64,000 nucleotides of DNA from Gemmatimonadota bacterium (GCA_018673255.1 JABHDC010000249.1:1-64000), one strand, 5' to 3'; positions 8,133-17,034 are shown, counted from the stretch's first letter. A program made the numbers and translations. The notes: a model not told the origin generated them from the sequence alone.

Positions 8133-8837
8133 ATGAGCCATCGGATCCTCATCGTTGAGGATGAACCTGATATCCGGGAGATCATCTCCTACAATCTGCG
8201 TCAGGCAGGTCTGGAGCCGGAGACTGCCGAAGATGGTGAACAGGCGCTGGTGAAAGCTGAGAGTCTGCGGCCGGATCTCATCATTCTGGACCTGATGCTG
8301 CCGGGGATCGATGGCCTCGAGGTCTGTCGTCTCCTGAAACAGAGAGACAGCGTACGTCACATACCCGTACTGATGCTGACGGCCAAGGCTGATGAGGTCG
8401 ACCGGATCGTGGGCCTCGAGCTTGGTGCCGATGACTATCTGACCAAGCCATTTTCGCCGCGGGAACTCGTGTTGCGCGTGAAGTCGATCCTCAAGCGCAG
8501 CACATCCACACCGGATGCCGAGTCGAGTCCAGAGCCCTCACTGATCACGGCCGGTGACCTGTCGATCGACCCCGATGGCCACCATGCCTACGTGTCGGGG
8601 ACCCCACTGCACCTGACGGCAACCGAATTCAAGCTGTTGCTGACCCTCGCGCAACGCCGAGGACGCGTCCAGAGTCGTGACGAATTGCTCAACGTGGTGT
8701 GGGGATATCAGCACAGTGGCTATGGCCGTACCGTCGACACGCACGTACGTCGTCTGCGAGAGAAGCTCGGCGCGGCGCAGGAGTGGGTGGAGACGGTCCG
8801 CGGTGTCGGATACCGCTTCCGAAAGACGACCGATTGA
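8133..8837 (+). CDS. phoB: Phosphate response regulator PhoB
   Basis: A 234-residue OmpR/PhoB-family regulator. The receiver domain (3-120) has the acidic pocket 'VEDEPD', phospho-acceptor Asp53 in 'LIILDLMLPG', Thr83 and Lys105 ('YLTKPFSP'). A linker leads to a winged-helix DNA-binding domain (~135-232) ending 'VETVRGVGYRF'. When phosphorylated by PhoR it binds Pho boxes and turns on the pst genes. The next gene starts in TGATG, overlapping the stop by one base, so phoB and phoR are translationally coupled. The start has GAGGGAA upstream. Confidence 0.93.
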   Translation: MSHRILIVEDEPDIREIISYNLRQAGLEPETAEDGEQALVKAESLRPDLIILDLMLPGIDGLEVCRLLKQRDSVRHIPVLMLTAKADEVDRIVGLELGADDYLTKPFSPRELVLRVKSILKRSTSTPDAESSPEPSLITAGDLSIDPDGHHAYVSGTPLHLTATEFKLLLTLAQRRGRVQSRDELLNVVWGYQHSGYGRTVDTHVRRLREKLGAAQEWVETVRGVGYRFRKTTD

Positions 8838-10252
8838 TGGGTCTGACCTGGAGGTTTGCCCTGGCTCACGGTGGCGCCGCCGCGATTATCCTGTTGCTGG
8901 TTGATGCCTACGTGGGGCCCCAAGCCGAGTTGGGTCCCACGCAACCGCTGTTCTTCATCTGCGTTGTGGGTGCAGCCACCGGACTCGGGATATGGATGTC
9001 GCGGATGTTGCAGAGCCACATCCGTCGCCTTGCCGACAGGGCGCAGGAGACCAGCGCAGATCAGCCGCAATCGTGGCTCGATCTGCCGACATCGGCGCCG
9101 CGAGAGTTGGTTGAGCTCAACCGGGCGCTGGCGGATCTGCATGACAGAAACCAGCACATCGTTCAATTGCTCACGCTCGAGCGCTCCCGGCACGGGGAGA
9201 TCCTCGACAGTATGAGTGAGGCGATCCTGGTGACCGATGCCAAAGGGCAGGTCGCACTCACCAACCGGGCCCTCGACGATCTGTTCGGCTCCAGTGGGGT
9301 TCCCAATGCCATGATCGATGAGGCCATCCAGGACGTCCTGCGTGGTCATCAGCCCGTGACGTGTGAGGTCCCTCTGCACGGTGCCAACACACGGTATCTC
9401 GATGTGCAGGTTGCACCTATCCTCGATGGCGAGCACCTCGTCGGGACGGTCACCGTGCTGCACGAGATCACGCGTCTGAGGCGGTTGGAACGCATGCGAG
9501 CCGATTTCGTGGCCAATGTGTCGCACGAATTGCGCACACCCCTCACGGCGATCAGAGGCTGCGCGGAGACGCTCACCGATGGCGCCCTCCATGACCCGGA
9601 TGTGGCTGCGAAGTTTGTGACCGTCATCAGCGCGCATGCTGAGCGGCTGACGATTCTCCTCAATGATCTGCTCGATCTTTCTCGATTGGAGTCAGAGGAA
9701 CTGCAGATCGATCGGCAGCCTCATTCGCTGCGCAGTATCGTCGATGCGGCCACGTCCGCCGTCGAGGAGGGCAGAGCGGGCAAGGGGATCGAGATTCAGC
9801 TGGAAATGGATGATCCGGCGTCGACGGTGCGTTGCGACCGTCAGCTGATCGAGCAGGCGCTGATCAATCTCGTGGACAATGCCATCAAATACACACCCCA
9901 TGGGGGCCGGACGACGATCCGGATTCATCGCGTCGATCGGCAGCAGGTTCCCGTCGAGTTGGCAACGCACGATTTCAGTCTGGAGGGCGTTGACACGCCG
10001 GGTGAGACGGCAACGGAGACGGCCGTCTTTGTCGAGGTCACCGACTCCGGGATCGGCATCCCGTCGAATGAACTGGACCGCGTCTTCGAGCGATTCTATC
10101 GCGTCGATAAGGGGCGATCACGCCAGATGGGGGGCACGGGTCTCGGACTGGCTATCGTCCGGCACACCATCGCTCTGCATGGAGAGCGCGTCTTCGTCGA
10201 CAGTGAACTTGGAAAGGGTTCGACCTTCGGGTTCACGCTGTCCGCCGTCTGA
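8837..10252 (+). CDS. phoR: Phosphate sensor histidine kinase PhoR
   Basis: A 471-residue membrane kinase. Two hydrophobic segments (about 7-27 and 37-57) leave almost no periplasmic loop, as in PhoR proteins that sense through the Pst transporter and PhoU. A PAS domain (~115-210) is followed by HisKA with His230 in 'VSHELRTPLTAI', then a HATPase domain with N box ('LVDNAIKYTPHGG'), 'DSGIGIP' and 'GGTGLGLAIV'. The ATG at 8837 overlaps the phoB stop. The gene ends 7 bp from the convergent pst operon, so the whole Pho system forms one island. Confidence 0.92.
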   Translation: MGLTWRFALAHGGAAAIILLLVDAYVGPQAELGPTQPLFFICVVGAATGLGIWMSRMLQSHIRRLADRAQETSADQPQSWLDLPTSAPRELVELNRALADLHDRNQHIVQLLTLERSRHGEILDSMSEAILVTDAKGQVALTNRALDDLFGSSGVPNAMIDEAIQDVLRGHQPVTCEVPLHGANTRYLDVQVAPILDGEHLVGTVTVLHEITRLRRLERMRADFVANVSHELRTPLTAIRGCAETLTDGALHDPDVAAKFVTVISAHAERLTILLNDLLDLSRLESEELQIDRQPHSLRSIVDAATSAVEEGRAGKGIEIQLEMDDPASTVRCDRQLIEQALINLVDNAIKYTPHGGRTTIRIHRVDRQQVPVELATHDFSLEGVDTPGETATETAVFVEVTDSGIGIPSNELDRVFERFYRVDKGRSRQMGGTGLGLAIVRHTIALHGERVFVDSELGKGSTFGFTLSAV

Positions 10253-10259
10253 CGGACAC

Positions 10260-11024
10260 CTACCCGTAACGGCCTTCGATGTAGTCCGCCGTTTCTTTGT
10301 GAGCCGGTGTCACGAACATCTCATTCGTGGCGCTGTGCTCGATCACCTTCCCCAGAAGCATGAAGATGCATTCTTCGCTCGCTCGGCGTGCCTGTGCCAT
10401 GTTGTGCGTCACGATGAGGATGGTGTATTGACCCCGCAACTGCCAGATGAGCTCTTCCACAGCTTCAGTGCCCTTGGGGTCCAGCGCCGAACAGGGCTCG
10501 TCCATCAGCAACACACTGGGTTTGACCGGCAACAGTCGCGCGATGCACAACTTCTGTTGTTCCTCAAGCGAAAGCTGGGTCGCTGGAGACTTCAGCCGGT
10601 CTTTGACATTGTCCCACAGCAGAACCTGGCGAAGGGCATCTTCGACGATGTCGTCCTGTTCGCTCTTCGTCGTGCGCTCGGTGCTGTGCATCCGGTAGCC
10701 GAAGAGCACATTGTCTCGAACGGAAATCGGCAGCGGATTCGGACGTTGGAAGACCATGCCGATCTGCTTTCGAACCTGAATGAGTTCGACGACCGGGTCA
10801 TAGATGTTACTACCCATCACCTCGATCGTGCCCTCAATCCGGACATACCCGAGACGTTCGTTGATGCGATTGACGCTGCGCAGGAAGGTCGACTTGCCAC
10901 AACCGGAGGGGCCGATCATCGCCGTAATGGCGCCGTGCTTGATCGCCAGGTCTACGTCGAAGAGGGCCTGAAAGTCACCATACCAGAGGTTGAGCCCCCG
11001 GGTGGTGATCGCGTGTTCTTGCAT
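10260..11024 (-). CDS. pstB: Phosphate ABC transporter ATPase PstB (degenerate signature)
   Basis: A 254-residue ATPase of the Pst importer. Walker A GPSGCGKS (38-45), Q-loop Gln93, Walker B with Glu176 ('LLMDEP') and H-loop His207 ('VTHN') are all intact. The signature motif, normally LSGGQ, is LSLEE (151-155). The neighbouring PstB has an intact signature but lacks the Q-loop glutamine and H-loop histidine. A heterodimer would therefore have one complete ATP site, made of this protein's Walker/Q/H side and the partner's LSGGQ, and one defective site. It is the last gene of the operon, 4 bp after its partner. Confidence 0.88.
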   Translation of the reverse strand: MQEHAITTRGLNLWYGDFQALFDVDLAIKHGAITAMIGPSGCGKSTFLRSVNRINERLGYVRIEGTIEVMGSNIYDPVVELIQVRKQIGMVFQRPNPLPISVRDNVLFGYRMHSTERTTKSEQDDIVEDALRQVLLWDNVKDRLKSPATQLSLEEQQKLCIARLLPVKPSVLLMDEPCSALDPKGTEAVEELIWQLRGQYTILIVTHNMAQARRASEECIFMLLGKVIEHSATNEMFVTPAHKETADYIEGRYG

Positions 11025-11028
11025 GGGT

Positions 11029-11817
11029 CTACCCGAACTTCCCCTGCACGTAGTCGTGCGTGCGTGAGTCCTTGTGGTCGCCGGTGAACAGGTCTTCGGT
11101 GTCGCCGATTTCCACGCATTCGCCCTGCAGAAAGAATGCGGTGCGGTCGGCGAGCCGGCGAGCTTGTTGCACGAGATTCGTCACGAGGATGATGGTGACT
11201 TCGCTGCGCAATTCTCTGAGCACATCCTCGATTCGCATGGTCGTCACGGGATCCACGGCAATAGAGAACTCGTCCAGCATCAGCAGGTCTGGTTCCTGAG
11301 AGAGAGCCCGGGCGATCGTCAGACGCTGCTGTTGACCACCGGACAACATGCTGCCGAGTGAATCGAGTCGATCCTTCACTTCATCCCAGAGTGCTGCCCG
11401 GCTCAGACAACGTTCGACGATGACGTCGAGGTCGGCTTTGCTGTGACCGCCTGCCAGGCGAGGGGCCAGCGCAACGTTGTCGTAGATACTCATCGGCAGG
11501 CCGACGGGCAGGGGGAAGACGACGCCGATGCGGCTGCGCAGGGCGTAGATGTTGCGCCACTGACGCACATCCCGGCCGTTGAAGATGATCTCGCCTTCTA
11601 CATGCATGTCGGTGGTGAACTCATCCATGCGATTGATGGCTTTGAGGAAGGATGTCTTGCCCGCATTGGCTGGCCCGATGATGCCGAAGATCTCGTTCTC
11701 ACGGATCTCCAGATTGACATCTCGCAGGGCGAACTCACGCCCATACCGAATCGAGAGGCCTTCCACGGCCAGCTTGGTTGCAGCTGGCGCCTGAGTGGGA
11801 ACTGGGGCCGTTACCAT
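11029..11817 (-). CDS. Second PstB-like ATPase (lacks Q-loop Gln and H-loop His)
   Basis: A 262-residue PstB paralogue. Walker A is GPANAGKT (48-55), the signature LSGGQ (158-162) is intact and Walker B keeps Glu183. However, the Q-loop glutamine is Pro102 ('VVFPLP') and the H-loop histidine is Asn214 ('VTNL'); the D-loop is SIAVDP. These losses mirror those in the adjacent pstB gene, pointing to an obligate asymmetric pair rather than a decaying duplicate. The start overlaps the end of pstA by 7 nt, so it is made with the membrane subunits. Confidence 0.85.
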   Translation of the reverse strand: MVTAPVPTQAPAATKLAVEGLSIRYGREFALRDVNLEIRENEIFGIIGPANAGKTSFLKAINRMDEFTTDMHVEGEIIFNGRDVRQWRNIYALRSRIGVVFPLPVGLPMSIYDNVALAPRLAGGHSKADLDVIVERCLSRAALWDEVKDRLDSLGSMLSGGQQQRLTIARALSQEPDLLMLDEFSIAVDPVTTMRIEDVLRELRSEVTIILVTNLVQQARRLADRTAFFLQGECVEIGDTEDLFTGDHKDSRTHDYVQGKFG

Positions 11818-12680
11818 TTCTTCCTGCCTCGCAGATACATGCGGAATGCGATGGAGGTGCTGTTCATGGCCAGGACCATGCCGATCAGCACCAGCGCGAC
11901 ACCGTAGGGAAGCTGGTCGGGAACACCGGGAACCTGCGTCGATACGACGAACAGGTGCAGCGACATGGCCATGGTCTGATCGAAGACACCCTGTGGCAGG
12001 AAGGGGGTGAAGAAGACGGCCCCTGTGAACATGATCGGTGCTGTTTCGCCCGTGGTTCGTGAGACCTCAAGGATGACGCCTGTCAGGATGCCGCTGATGG
12101 CATTCGGCAACACGACGCGACGGATCGTCTGCCAGCGCGTGGCACCCATATTCCAGCAGGCCTCGCGGAAGGCCAGGGGGACGGCCTGCAGCGATTCGCG
12201 GGTCGCCACGATGACGACGGGCAGCGTCATGATCGCCAGGGTCAGACTCGCCGCAAGGATGCTGGTCCCGAAGTTGAAAAACAACACAAAGGCGCCGACA
12301 CCGAAGAGGGCGTGGACGATGGATGGCACGCCAGCCAGGTTGATGATGGCCAGGTTGATCACGCGAGTGAGCCAGTTCTCGGCCGCGTATTCGCTCAGAT
12401 AGATTGCGGCTGCCACGCCGAGGGGGACGGAGATGATCAGAGCAACGGCGACCAGCCACATCGTGCCGAGCAAGGCGGGAAAGATGCCACCAGCGGTCAT
12501 GCCGTCGGTGGGTCTGGTGAAGAGAAAGTCGAAGGAGATGATCGATCCACCCTCGTGAATGAGGGTGGCCAGAATGATGAGCACGGGAAGAATGAGCAGG
12601 CCCGTCATCAGTCCGAAGAGGAGGCGGAACAGGGACTGGATTCGGGCATTGCGCGCATTCAGAGCGGTCGGTTCGAACAT
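11811..12680 (-). CDS. pstA: Phosphate ABC transporter permease PstA
   Basis: A 289-residue inner-membrane permease with about six hydrophobic segments. The cytoplasmic coupling loop is visible as 'FREACWNMGATRWQTIRRVV' (EAA-like motif near 185), followed by 'LPNAISGILTGVILEVSRTTGETAP', typical of PstA. It pairs with PstC to form the phosphate channel driven by the two ATPases. It starts 7 bp after pstC and overlaps the next gene by 7 nt. Confidence 0.93.
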   Translation of the reverse strand: MFEPTALNARNARIQSLFRLLFGLMTGLLILPVLIILATLIHEGGSIISFDFLFTRPTDGMTAGGIFPALLGTMWLVAVALIISVPLGVAAAIYLSEYAAENWLTRVINLAIINLAGVPSIVHALFGVGAFVLFFNFGTSILAASLTLAIMTLPVVIVATRESLQAVPLAFREACWNMGATRWQTIRRVVLPNAISGILTGVILEVSRTTGETAPIMFTGAVFFTPFLPQGVFDQTMAMSLHLFVVSTQVPGVPDQLPYGVALVLIGMVLAMNSTSIAFRMYLRGRKKW

Positions 12681-12687
12681 GTGTTTC

Positions 12688-13596
12688 CTACCCTTCGCGC
12701 ACGCCGCGCACGATCAGATCGGCGGTGAGATTGATGACGAAAGTGATGACGAAGAGGAAGATGCCGATGGCGAAGAGGGCCTGATAGTGGTCGGAGCCGA
12801 CTGCGGTTTCGCCCAACTCAGCAGCGATCGTGGCAGTCAGGGCGCGCACGGAATCGAACAGTGATCCGGGGATATTCACCGAGTGACCTGTTGCCATGAG
12901 CACTGCCATCGTCTCCCCGAAGCCCCGTCCCACACCGAGAAGCACTGCGCCGAGCAAGCCGTTCTTGGCTGCCGGCAGGACGACGCGCGTGATGACCTGC
13001 CAGCGTGTGGCCCCCATGGCCTCGGCCGCTTCGCGATAGCGGTCGGGTACCGCCTTCAGCGCATCTTCGGCGATGGAGGTCATGATGGGAGCTGCCATCA
13101 AGCCGAGGATGATACCAGCGTTGAGCACATTCAGACCGACAGGAACGTCGAAGGTCTCAATGATCAGGGGGTTTATGATGCTCAGGCCGATGAATCCCCA
13201 CACCACCGAAGGGATCGCCGCCAGCAGTTCCACCAGGACCTTCAGAAACTCGCGGGTCTTGCCCGACGCGAATTCGGCGACGAAGATGGCCCCGCCCAGC
13301 GAAAAGGGGATGGCGACGATCATGGCCAGGCCCGTCACACTCGCCGTGCCGGCGATCAGGGCGAGGATTCCATACTCCGGTTCATACTCATCACTGGGGA
13401 ACCAGTAGGGCGTAGTGAAGACCTCACCCCAGTCCATCTGCAGGATGAAGGCGTAACCTTCCTTGGTGATGAAGGTGAAGATGCCGAGGACGAAGATGAT
13501 GGCTGAGAAGCCGCAGGCGAAGACGATCACCTGCACCGCCTTGTCGACGTACCAGGCGAGATCTCGCCGATCGAAGTCGGTGTCCTGCGCTCTCAC
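12688..13596 (-). CDS. pstC: Phosphate ABC transporter permease PstC
   Basis: A 302-residue inner-membrane permease with six predicted membrane segments. The EAA loop 'YREAAEAMGATRWQVITRVV' and the following 'GRGFGETMAVLMATGHS' are characteristic of PstC. Residues ~55-85 are a periplasmic loop ('MDWGEVFTTPYWFPSDEYEPEYG'-like, aromatic and acidic). Translation starts at GTG within a GTGA overlap with the phoU-type gene upstream, so the two are coupled. Confidence 0.92.
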   Translation of the reverse strand: MRAQDTDFDRRDLAWYVDKAVQVIVFACGFSAIIFVLGIFTFITKEGYAFILQMDWGEVFTTPYWFPSDEYEPEYGILALIAGTASVTGLAMIVAIPFSLGGAIFVAEFASGKTREFLKVLVELLAAIPSVVWGFIGLSIINPLIIETFDVPVGLNVLNAGIILGLMAAPIMTSIAEDALKAVPDRYREAAEAMGATRWQVITRVVLPAAKNGLLGAVLLGVGRGFGETMAVLMATGHSVNIPGSLFDSVRALTATIAAELGETAVGSDHYQALFAIGIFLFVITFVINLTADLIVRGVREG

Positions 13597-14669
13597 GGTG
13601 AGGATGTCTCCTCACCGCGCAGTGTCACCATCAGATCTCTCAACTGTGGCGCCAGGCAACGATAGAGTGACTCGAGCCGATCTGCTGGATCTTCCGGCAA
13701 CTGTGCTTCGAGGTCCCAGTTCAGGGCGATGGTGGCAAAAGGCACGGTGTCGATGTAGTCGGTCACCGATCCTTGCAGACTTACGATCACGTGGTAATCG
13801 ACCAGGTCGAGTGCTGGATCCAGAGTCTGTGGTGACGTGCTCTGCGTCTCAATGCCACGGTCTTCGAGATAGGGCCCGAGACCTTCCTGGAAGGCATCGG
13901 CAGCCTGCCGGCCCGCGGTGTCGTATTGTCCGCTCTGTGGATGGTTCCTCTGGGAGATAGCCTGCGCCATGGGGCCCAGAATCGAGTTGTCCTCGTCGAG
14001 GAACAGAACCCGATAGGATTTTGGGGCCTTCGTCTCTCCCGTCACGGCGAAGATGGCCTCTTCGCACGTGTTCTTCGCCTGGTCGATGATGCGATCGAAG
14101 CTGTTGAGGATCACCAGGTGGCAGAGAAGTTCGCGGACAGAGGCGGAACCCTCTTCGTCTACGATTGACGTAAACCCGGTCTTGATCTGCCGGCCTGCGG
14201 CGGATGCGGCGCGAATGCCGGCTCTGGCCTCGTCGGCGTTGCCGTCAACGAAGGCAGTGACAGCGCGTTGCAGAATGCTTCGGGCCTCCATTGAGACCTG
14301 CTCCAGCTGGCCGCGAATGGCCCCCACCGGCGGCTGGTCGAGTTGCACGGATTCACGGCTGATGGTCTTGGCGTAGTCCCCAATCCGTTCCAACTCGATG
14401 TTGACATGCATGACGGCGGAGACAAATCGCAGATGGCCGGCACTGGGCAGATGCACGGCGATGAAACCCAGGCAGGTCTTATCGAGTGCGCGGCTGGCGC
14501 GGTTGATCGGGTGATCGGCGAGACAGGCGTTGTAAGAGAGTTCATGATCCCCGCTGAACAGCGCAAGGGTCGCGGTCTCGACGGCGGTCTGTACGGCCTC
14601 AGCCAGATTCGTGAGTTGATCGCGGATCTGACCCAGATCCCTTTCCTGTCGTGCTTCGTAGCGACTCAT
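13593..14669 (-). CDS. PhoU fused to a degenerate low-molecular-weight phosphatase-like domain
   Basis: A 358-residue protein. Residues 1-212 are a helical PhoU domain with two repeats ('MHVNIELERIGDYAKTI' near 88-104 and 'NSFDRIIDQAKNTCEEAIFAVTG'), the regulator that links Pst to PhoR. Residues ~219-340 match the fold of low-molecular-weight tyrosine phosphatase/ArsC. The opening 'VLFLDEDNSILGPMAQA' aligns with VLFxCxGNxCRSPMAEA, but the catalytic Cys is Asp225 and the Arg and Ser of the P-loop are Leu and Gly. It should bind rather than hydrolyse. A GGAAGG Shine-Dalgarno precedes the ATG. It sits between pstS and pstC. Confidence 0.85.
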   Translation of the reverse strand: MSRYEARQERDLGQIRDQLTNLAEAVQTAVETATLALFSGDHELSYNACLADHPINRASRALDKTCLGFIAVHLPSAGHLRFVSAVMHVNIELERIGDYAKTISRESVQLDQPPVGAIRGQLEQVSMEARSILQRAVTAFVDGNADEARAGIRAASAAGRQIKTGFTSIVDEEGSASVRELLCHLVILNSFDRIIDQAKNTCEEAIFAVTGETKAPKSYRVLFLDEDNSILGPMAQAISQRNHPQSGQYDTAGRQAADAFQEGLGPYLEDRGIETQSTSPQTLDPALDLVDYHVIVSLQGSVTDYIDTVPFATIALNWDLEAQLPEDPADRLESLYRCLAPQLRDLMVTLRGEETSSP

Positions 14670-14722
14670 ACCAGCCTTCCTTCACAGATTGATCTGCCGC
14701 CGAAGAGCCCGGCGGCGGGCAA

Positions 14723-14758
14723 CTCACAGCCGCCGGACTCTATACCGTCGGCTGTGAG
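14723..14758 (-). other. Stem-loop between pstS and the phoU fusion
   Basis: CTCACAGCCGCCGG pairs with CCGTCGGCTGTGAG over 14 positions with one mismatch and an 8-nt loop. No T-run follows on either strand. In the minus-strand operon it lies just after pstS; such hairpins often protect the 3' end of a highly expressed binding-protein message or cause partial termination. Confidence 0.6.
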
Positions 14759-14767
14759 GTATCACAT

Positions 14768-15676
14768 TCAGTCACACGTTACGCTGCGGACGGGGGCATA
14801 TCCCTTGCCGAGGATGATGCACTGGCCCTCGTCGCTCAGAATCCAGTCCAGGTAGTTCTTTACGTCGCCCTGGGGCTCACCATTGGTATACATGAACAGC
14901 GGCCGGGCGATAGGGTAACTCCGGTCGGATGCAGTCGCCACGGATGGATCGACGCAGCCGCCGCCATCTTCGGTGGCGATGCAAGCCATCTTCACATGGT
15001 CGGTGGCGTAGGCCAGACCACTGTAGCCAATGGCACAGGGCGTCTTCTCGACGAGATCGATCACGTCCTTCGATCCGTGCATATCCAGGGTGCCTTGACG
15101 GTATTTGCCCCTGGCGCCGAGGACGGCCTTCTGGAAGTAGGCATAGGTGCCGGAGTTGTTCTGACGGCTGACGACGACGATCGTGTTGTCCTTGCAGCCT
15201 GGCACTTCGAGGCCCAGGTCTAACCAGTTCGTGAACTCCTGCCCACGCGCATAGATCTTCGACAGCTGAGAAATACTCAGTGATGTGGCTGGATTGTCAG
15301 GGTGCATGTAGACGGCCAGTGCGTCATATCCCACGATGTGTTCCACCGGCTCCTGTCCGTGCTCGCGCGCCAGGTCGATCTCCTTCTGCTTCATCCGTCG
15401 GCTCGCATTGGCGATGTCCACTGTGCCATTGATCATGGCGGCGATGCCGGTCCCCGATCCACCACCGGATACGGCAATGGCCACTCCCGGGGCCTTCCTG
15501 GCATACGCCTCTGCCCAGGCCTGGGCGACATTCACGAGGGTGTCCGATCCCTTGTTCTGTATGGCGGTGCGAGCGTAGGCACCCAGAGCCAATGCTGCGC
15601 TCAGAATGAGAGTCAAACCGATCGTACGTCTGCTCATGCGTCTGGTCGTGTGTCTGGTCGTGCGTCTGGGGTTCAT
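14768..15676 (-). CDS. pstS: Phosphate-binding periplasmic protein PstS
   Basis: A 302-residue binding protein with an N-terminal signal peptide after an arginine-rich stretch ('MSRRTIGLTLILSAALALG'). 'IQNKGSDTLVNV', 'VSGGGSGTGIAAMINGTVDIANASR' (read as two short blocks) and 'SRQNNSGTYAYFQ' are the phosphate-contact loops of the family. It delivers phosphate to PstCA. The ATG at 15676 follows GGAGGAG by 5-6 bp; an open frame upstream has no such site. A Pho-box candidate lies 104 bp upstream. First gene of the pst operon. Confidence 0.93.
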   Translation of the reverse strand: MNPRRTTRHTTRRMSRRTIGLTLILSAALALGAYARTAIQNKGSDTLVNVAQAWAEAYARKAPGVAIAVSGGGSGTGIAAMINGTVDIANASRRMKQKEIDLAREHGQEPVEHIVGYDALAVYMHPDNPATSLSISQLSKIYARGQEFTNWLDLGLEVPGCKDNTIVVVSRQNNSGTYAYFQKAVLGARGKYRQGTLDMHGSKDVIDLVEKTPCAIGYSGLAYATDHVKMACIATEDGGGCVDPSVATASDRSYPIARPLFMYTNGEPQGDVKNYLDWILSDEGQCIILGKGYAPVRSVTCD

Positions 15677-15779
15677 CGAATGCTCCTCCAACGGAGATCT
15701 CGGATGGTGAATCGTCGGGTATCCCTTTTCGTTCCACACTGAAGCTGGGGTGCCCAGAAGACAACCGGGTGCCGGGAAG

Positions 15780-15797
15780 ATGACGATTGTGTTACAG
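15780..15797 (-). promoter_or_regulatory. Candidate Pho box upstream of pstS
   Basis: On the minus strand the sequence reads CTGTAAC-ACAA-TCGTCAT, two 7-bp units with a 4-bp spacer, close to the PhoB consensus CTGTCAT-N4-CTGTCAT and pointing at pstS 104 bp away. The same 7-4-7 layout occurs upstream of phoB, which strengthens both. Confidence 0.5.
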
Positions 15798-15851
15798 TCC
15801 AATACAGACCATCTTGGCCCCGCCAACACCTACTTCCGGAGAGATCTGCCC

Positions 15852-17021
15852 ATGTGTGCTTCCATGACGGCCGCCATCGTCGGCTGTGGTGACATCGCCC
15901 ACGCTCATGCCTGCGGCTACCAGCTGGCCGGTGTCGATATCATCGCCTACATCGATCCGCTGGCTGTCGCTCGCGACCAGTTTCGGCAGGAATACGGCGG
16001 CGGTGTCGGCTACGAAAGTATTGAGGAGATGTTCGATGCCGGTGTCACGCCCGACATGATCAGCATCTGCGCCTGGCACCTGCTGCACGCCCCTCTCACC
16101 GTGGCGGCGGCGCGCCCCGGGGTGAAGGCGATTCTTTGCGAGAAGCCGATGGCGGTCGGGTTGGGTGATGCAGATGGCATGATCGAGGCCTGTGAGGCGG
16201 CCGGGGTCAAACTGGCCATCAGTCACCAGCGTCGTTTCACCCTCGGGTGGGAGAAGGGGCGGGAACTGGTCGCAGCCGGTCACATTGGTGAACCCCAGTT
16301 TGCAGTAACCAAGCTGGGCCACGGACTGCTCAACTGTGGCACCCACGCCATCGACGGGGCCCGTTTCGTATTGGGAGATCCGACGCCGCAGTGGGTGATG
16401 GGTGCCGTCCATCGCGATACGGGACGTATTGAGCGGGATGTGCCGATCGAGGACGGGTGCCTCGGGCTCGTCCACTTCGACAACGGCATTCAACTGATGA
16501 TTGAGAGCGATCTCGACATGGAGGGTGCGACGGTGGGCACGTTCCAGATCCGTGGCGCAGATGGCATGATGGAAGTGGGTGAGACCCACTGTCGGACAAT
16601 GACTTCGCAGGGGTGGGAGGAACACGATCTCGGCGTACCACGCGAGCAGATCGATGTCATTGGTGGCCAGGCCAATGGTCGGCAGGCCAAGGAACTGGTG
16701 GCCTGGATCGATGGCAGTAGTGAGACCCATCGATGTGCGGCGGCACAGAGCCGGGTGACGGTGGAGATCATGATGGCCCTGCTGGAATCGGCCCGGCAGA
16801 ATGCCGTTATCCAGCTGCCCCTGCAAGAGATGGGCTACCCCCTCGATCTCATGTTGGAGGAAGGCAAGTTGCCGCATCACGATGAGGCCGATACCTACGA
16901 CATCCGTGCGTTCCTGAAGCGCGATGACATCGACGAGGCGGCATACACCGAGTTGCGGGCCACTGGCATGGGGCACCACCCGATCATGCGGACCCTGTGG
17001 GATCGGGCGCAGGCTGACTGA
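15852..17021 (+). CDS. Gfo/Idh/MocA-family oxidoreductase
   Basis: A 389-residue NAD(P)-dependent oxidoreductase. The N-terminal Rossmann domain has 'AAIVGCGDIAHAHA' and the family's 'CEKPMAV' lysine motif near residue 110; the C-terminal half is the substrate-binding beta-sheet domain. Such enzymes oxidise or epimerise sugars and inositols in the cytoplasm. The long C-terminal extension with several His and Asp residues is not assigned. The ATG at 15852 has GGAGAG 8 bp upstream; an open frame from 15750 runs across the pstS promoter and is less likely to be used. Divergent from pstS. Confidence 0.85.
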   Translation: MCASMTAAIVGCGDIAHAHACGYQLAGVDIIAYIDPLAVARDQFRQEYGGGVGYESIEEMFDAGVTPDMISICAWHLLHAPLTVAAARPGVKAILCEKPMAVGLGDADGMIEACEAAGVKLAISHQRRFTLGWEKGRELVAAGHIGEPQFAVTKLGHGLLNCGTHAIDGARFVLGDPTPQWVMGAVHRDTGRIERDVPIEDGCLGLVHFDNGIQLMIESDLDMEGATVGTFQIRGADGMMEVGETHCRTMTSQGWEEHDLGVPREQIDVIGGQANGRQAKELVAWIDGSSETHRCAAAQSRVTVEIMMALLESARQNAVIQLPLQEMGYPLDLMLEEGKLPHHDEADTYDIRAFLKRDDIDEAAYTELRATGMGHHPIMRTLWDRAQAD

Positions 17022-17034
17022 GATTACCTGCCAG

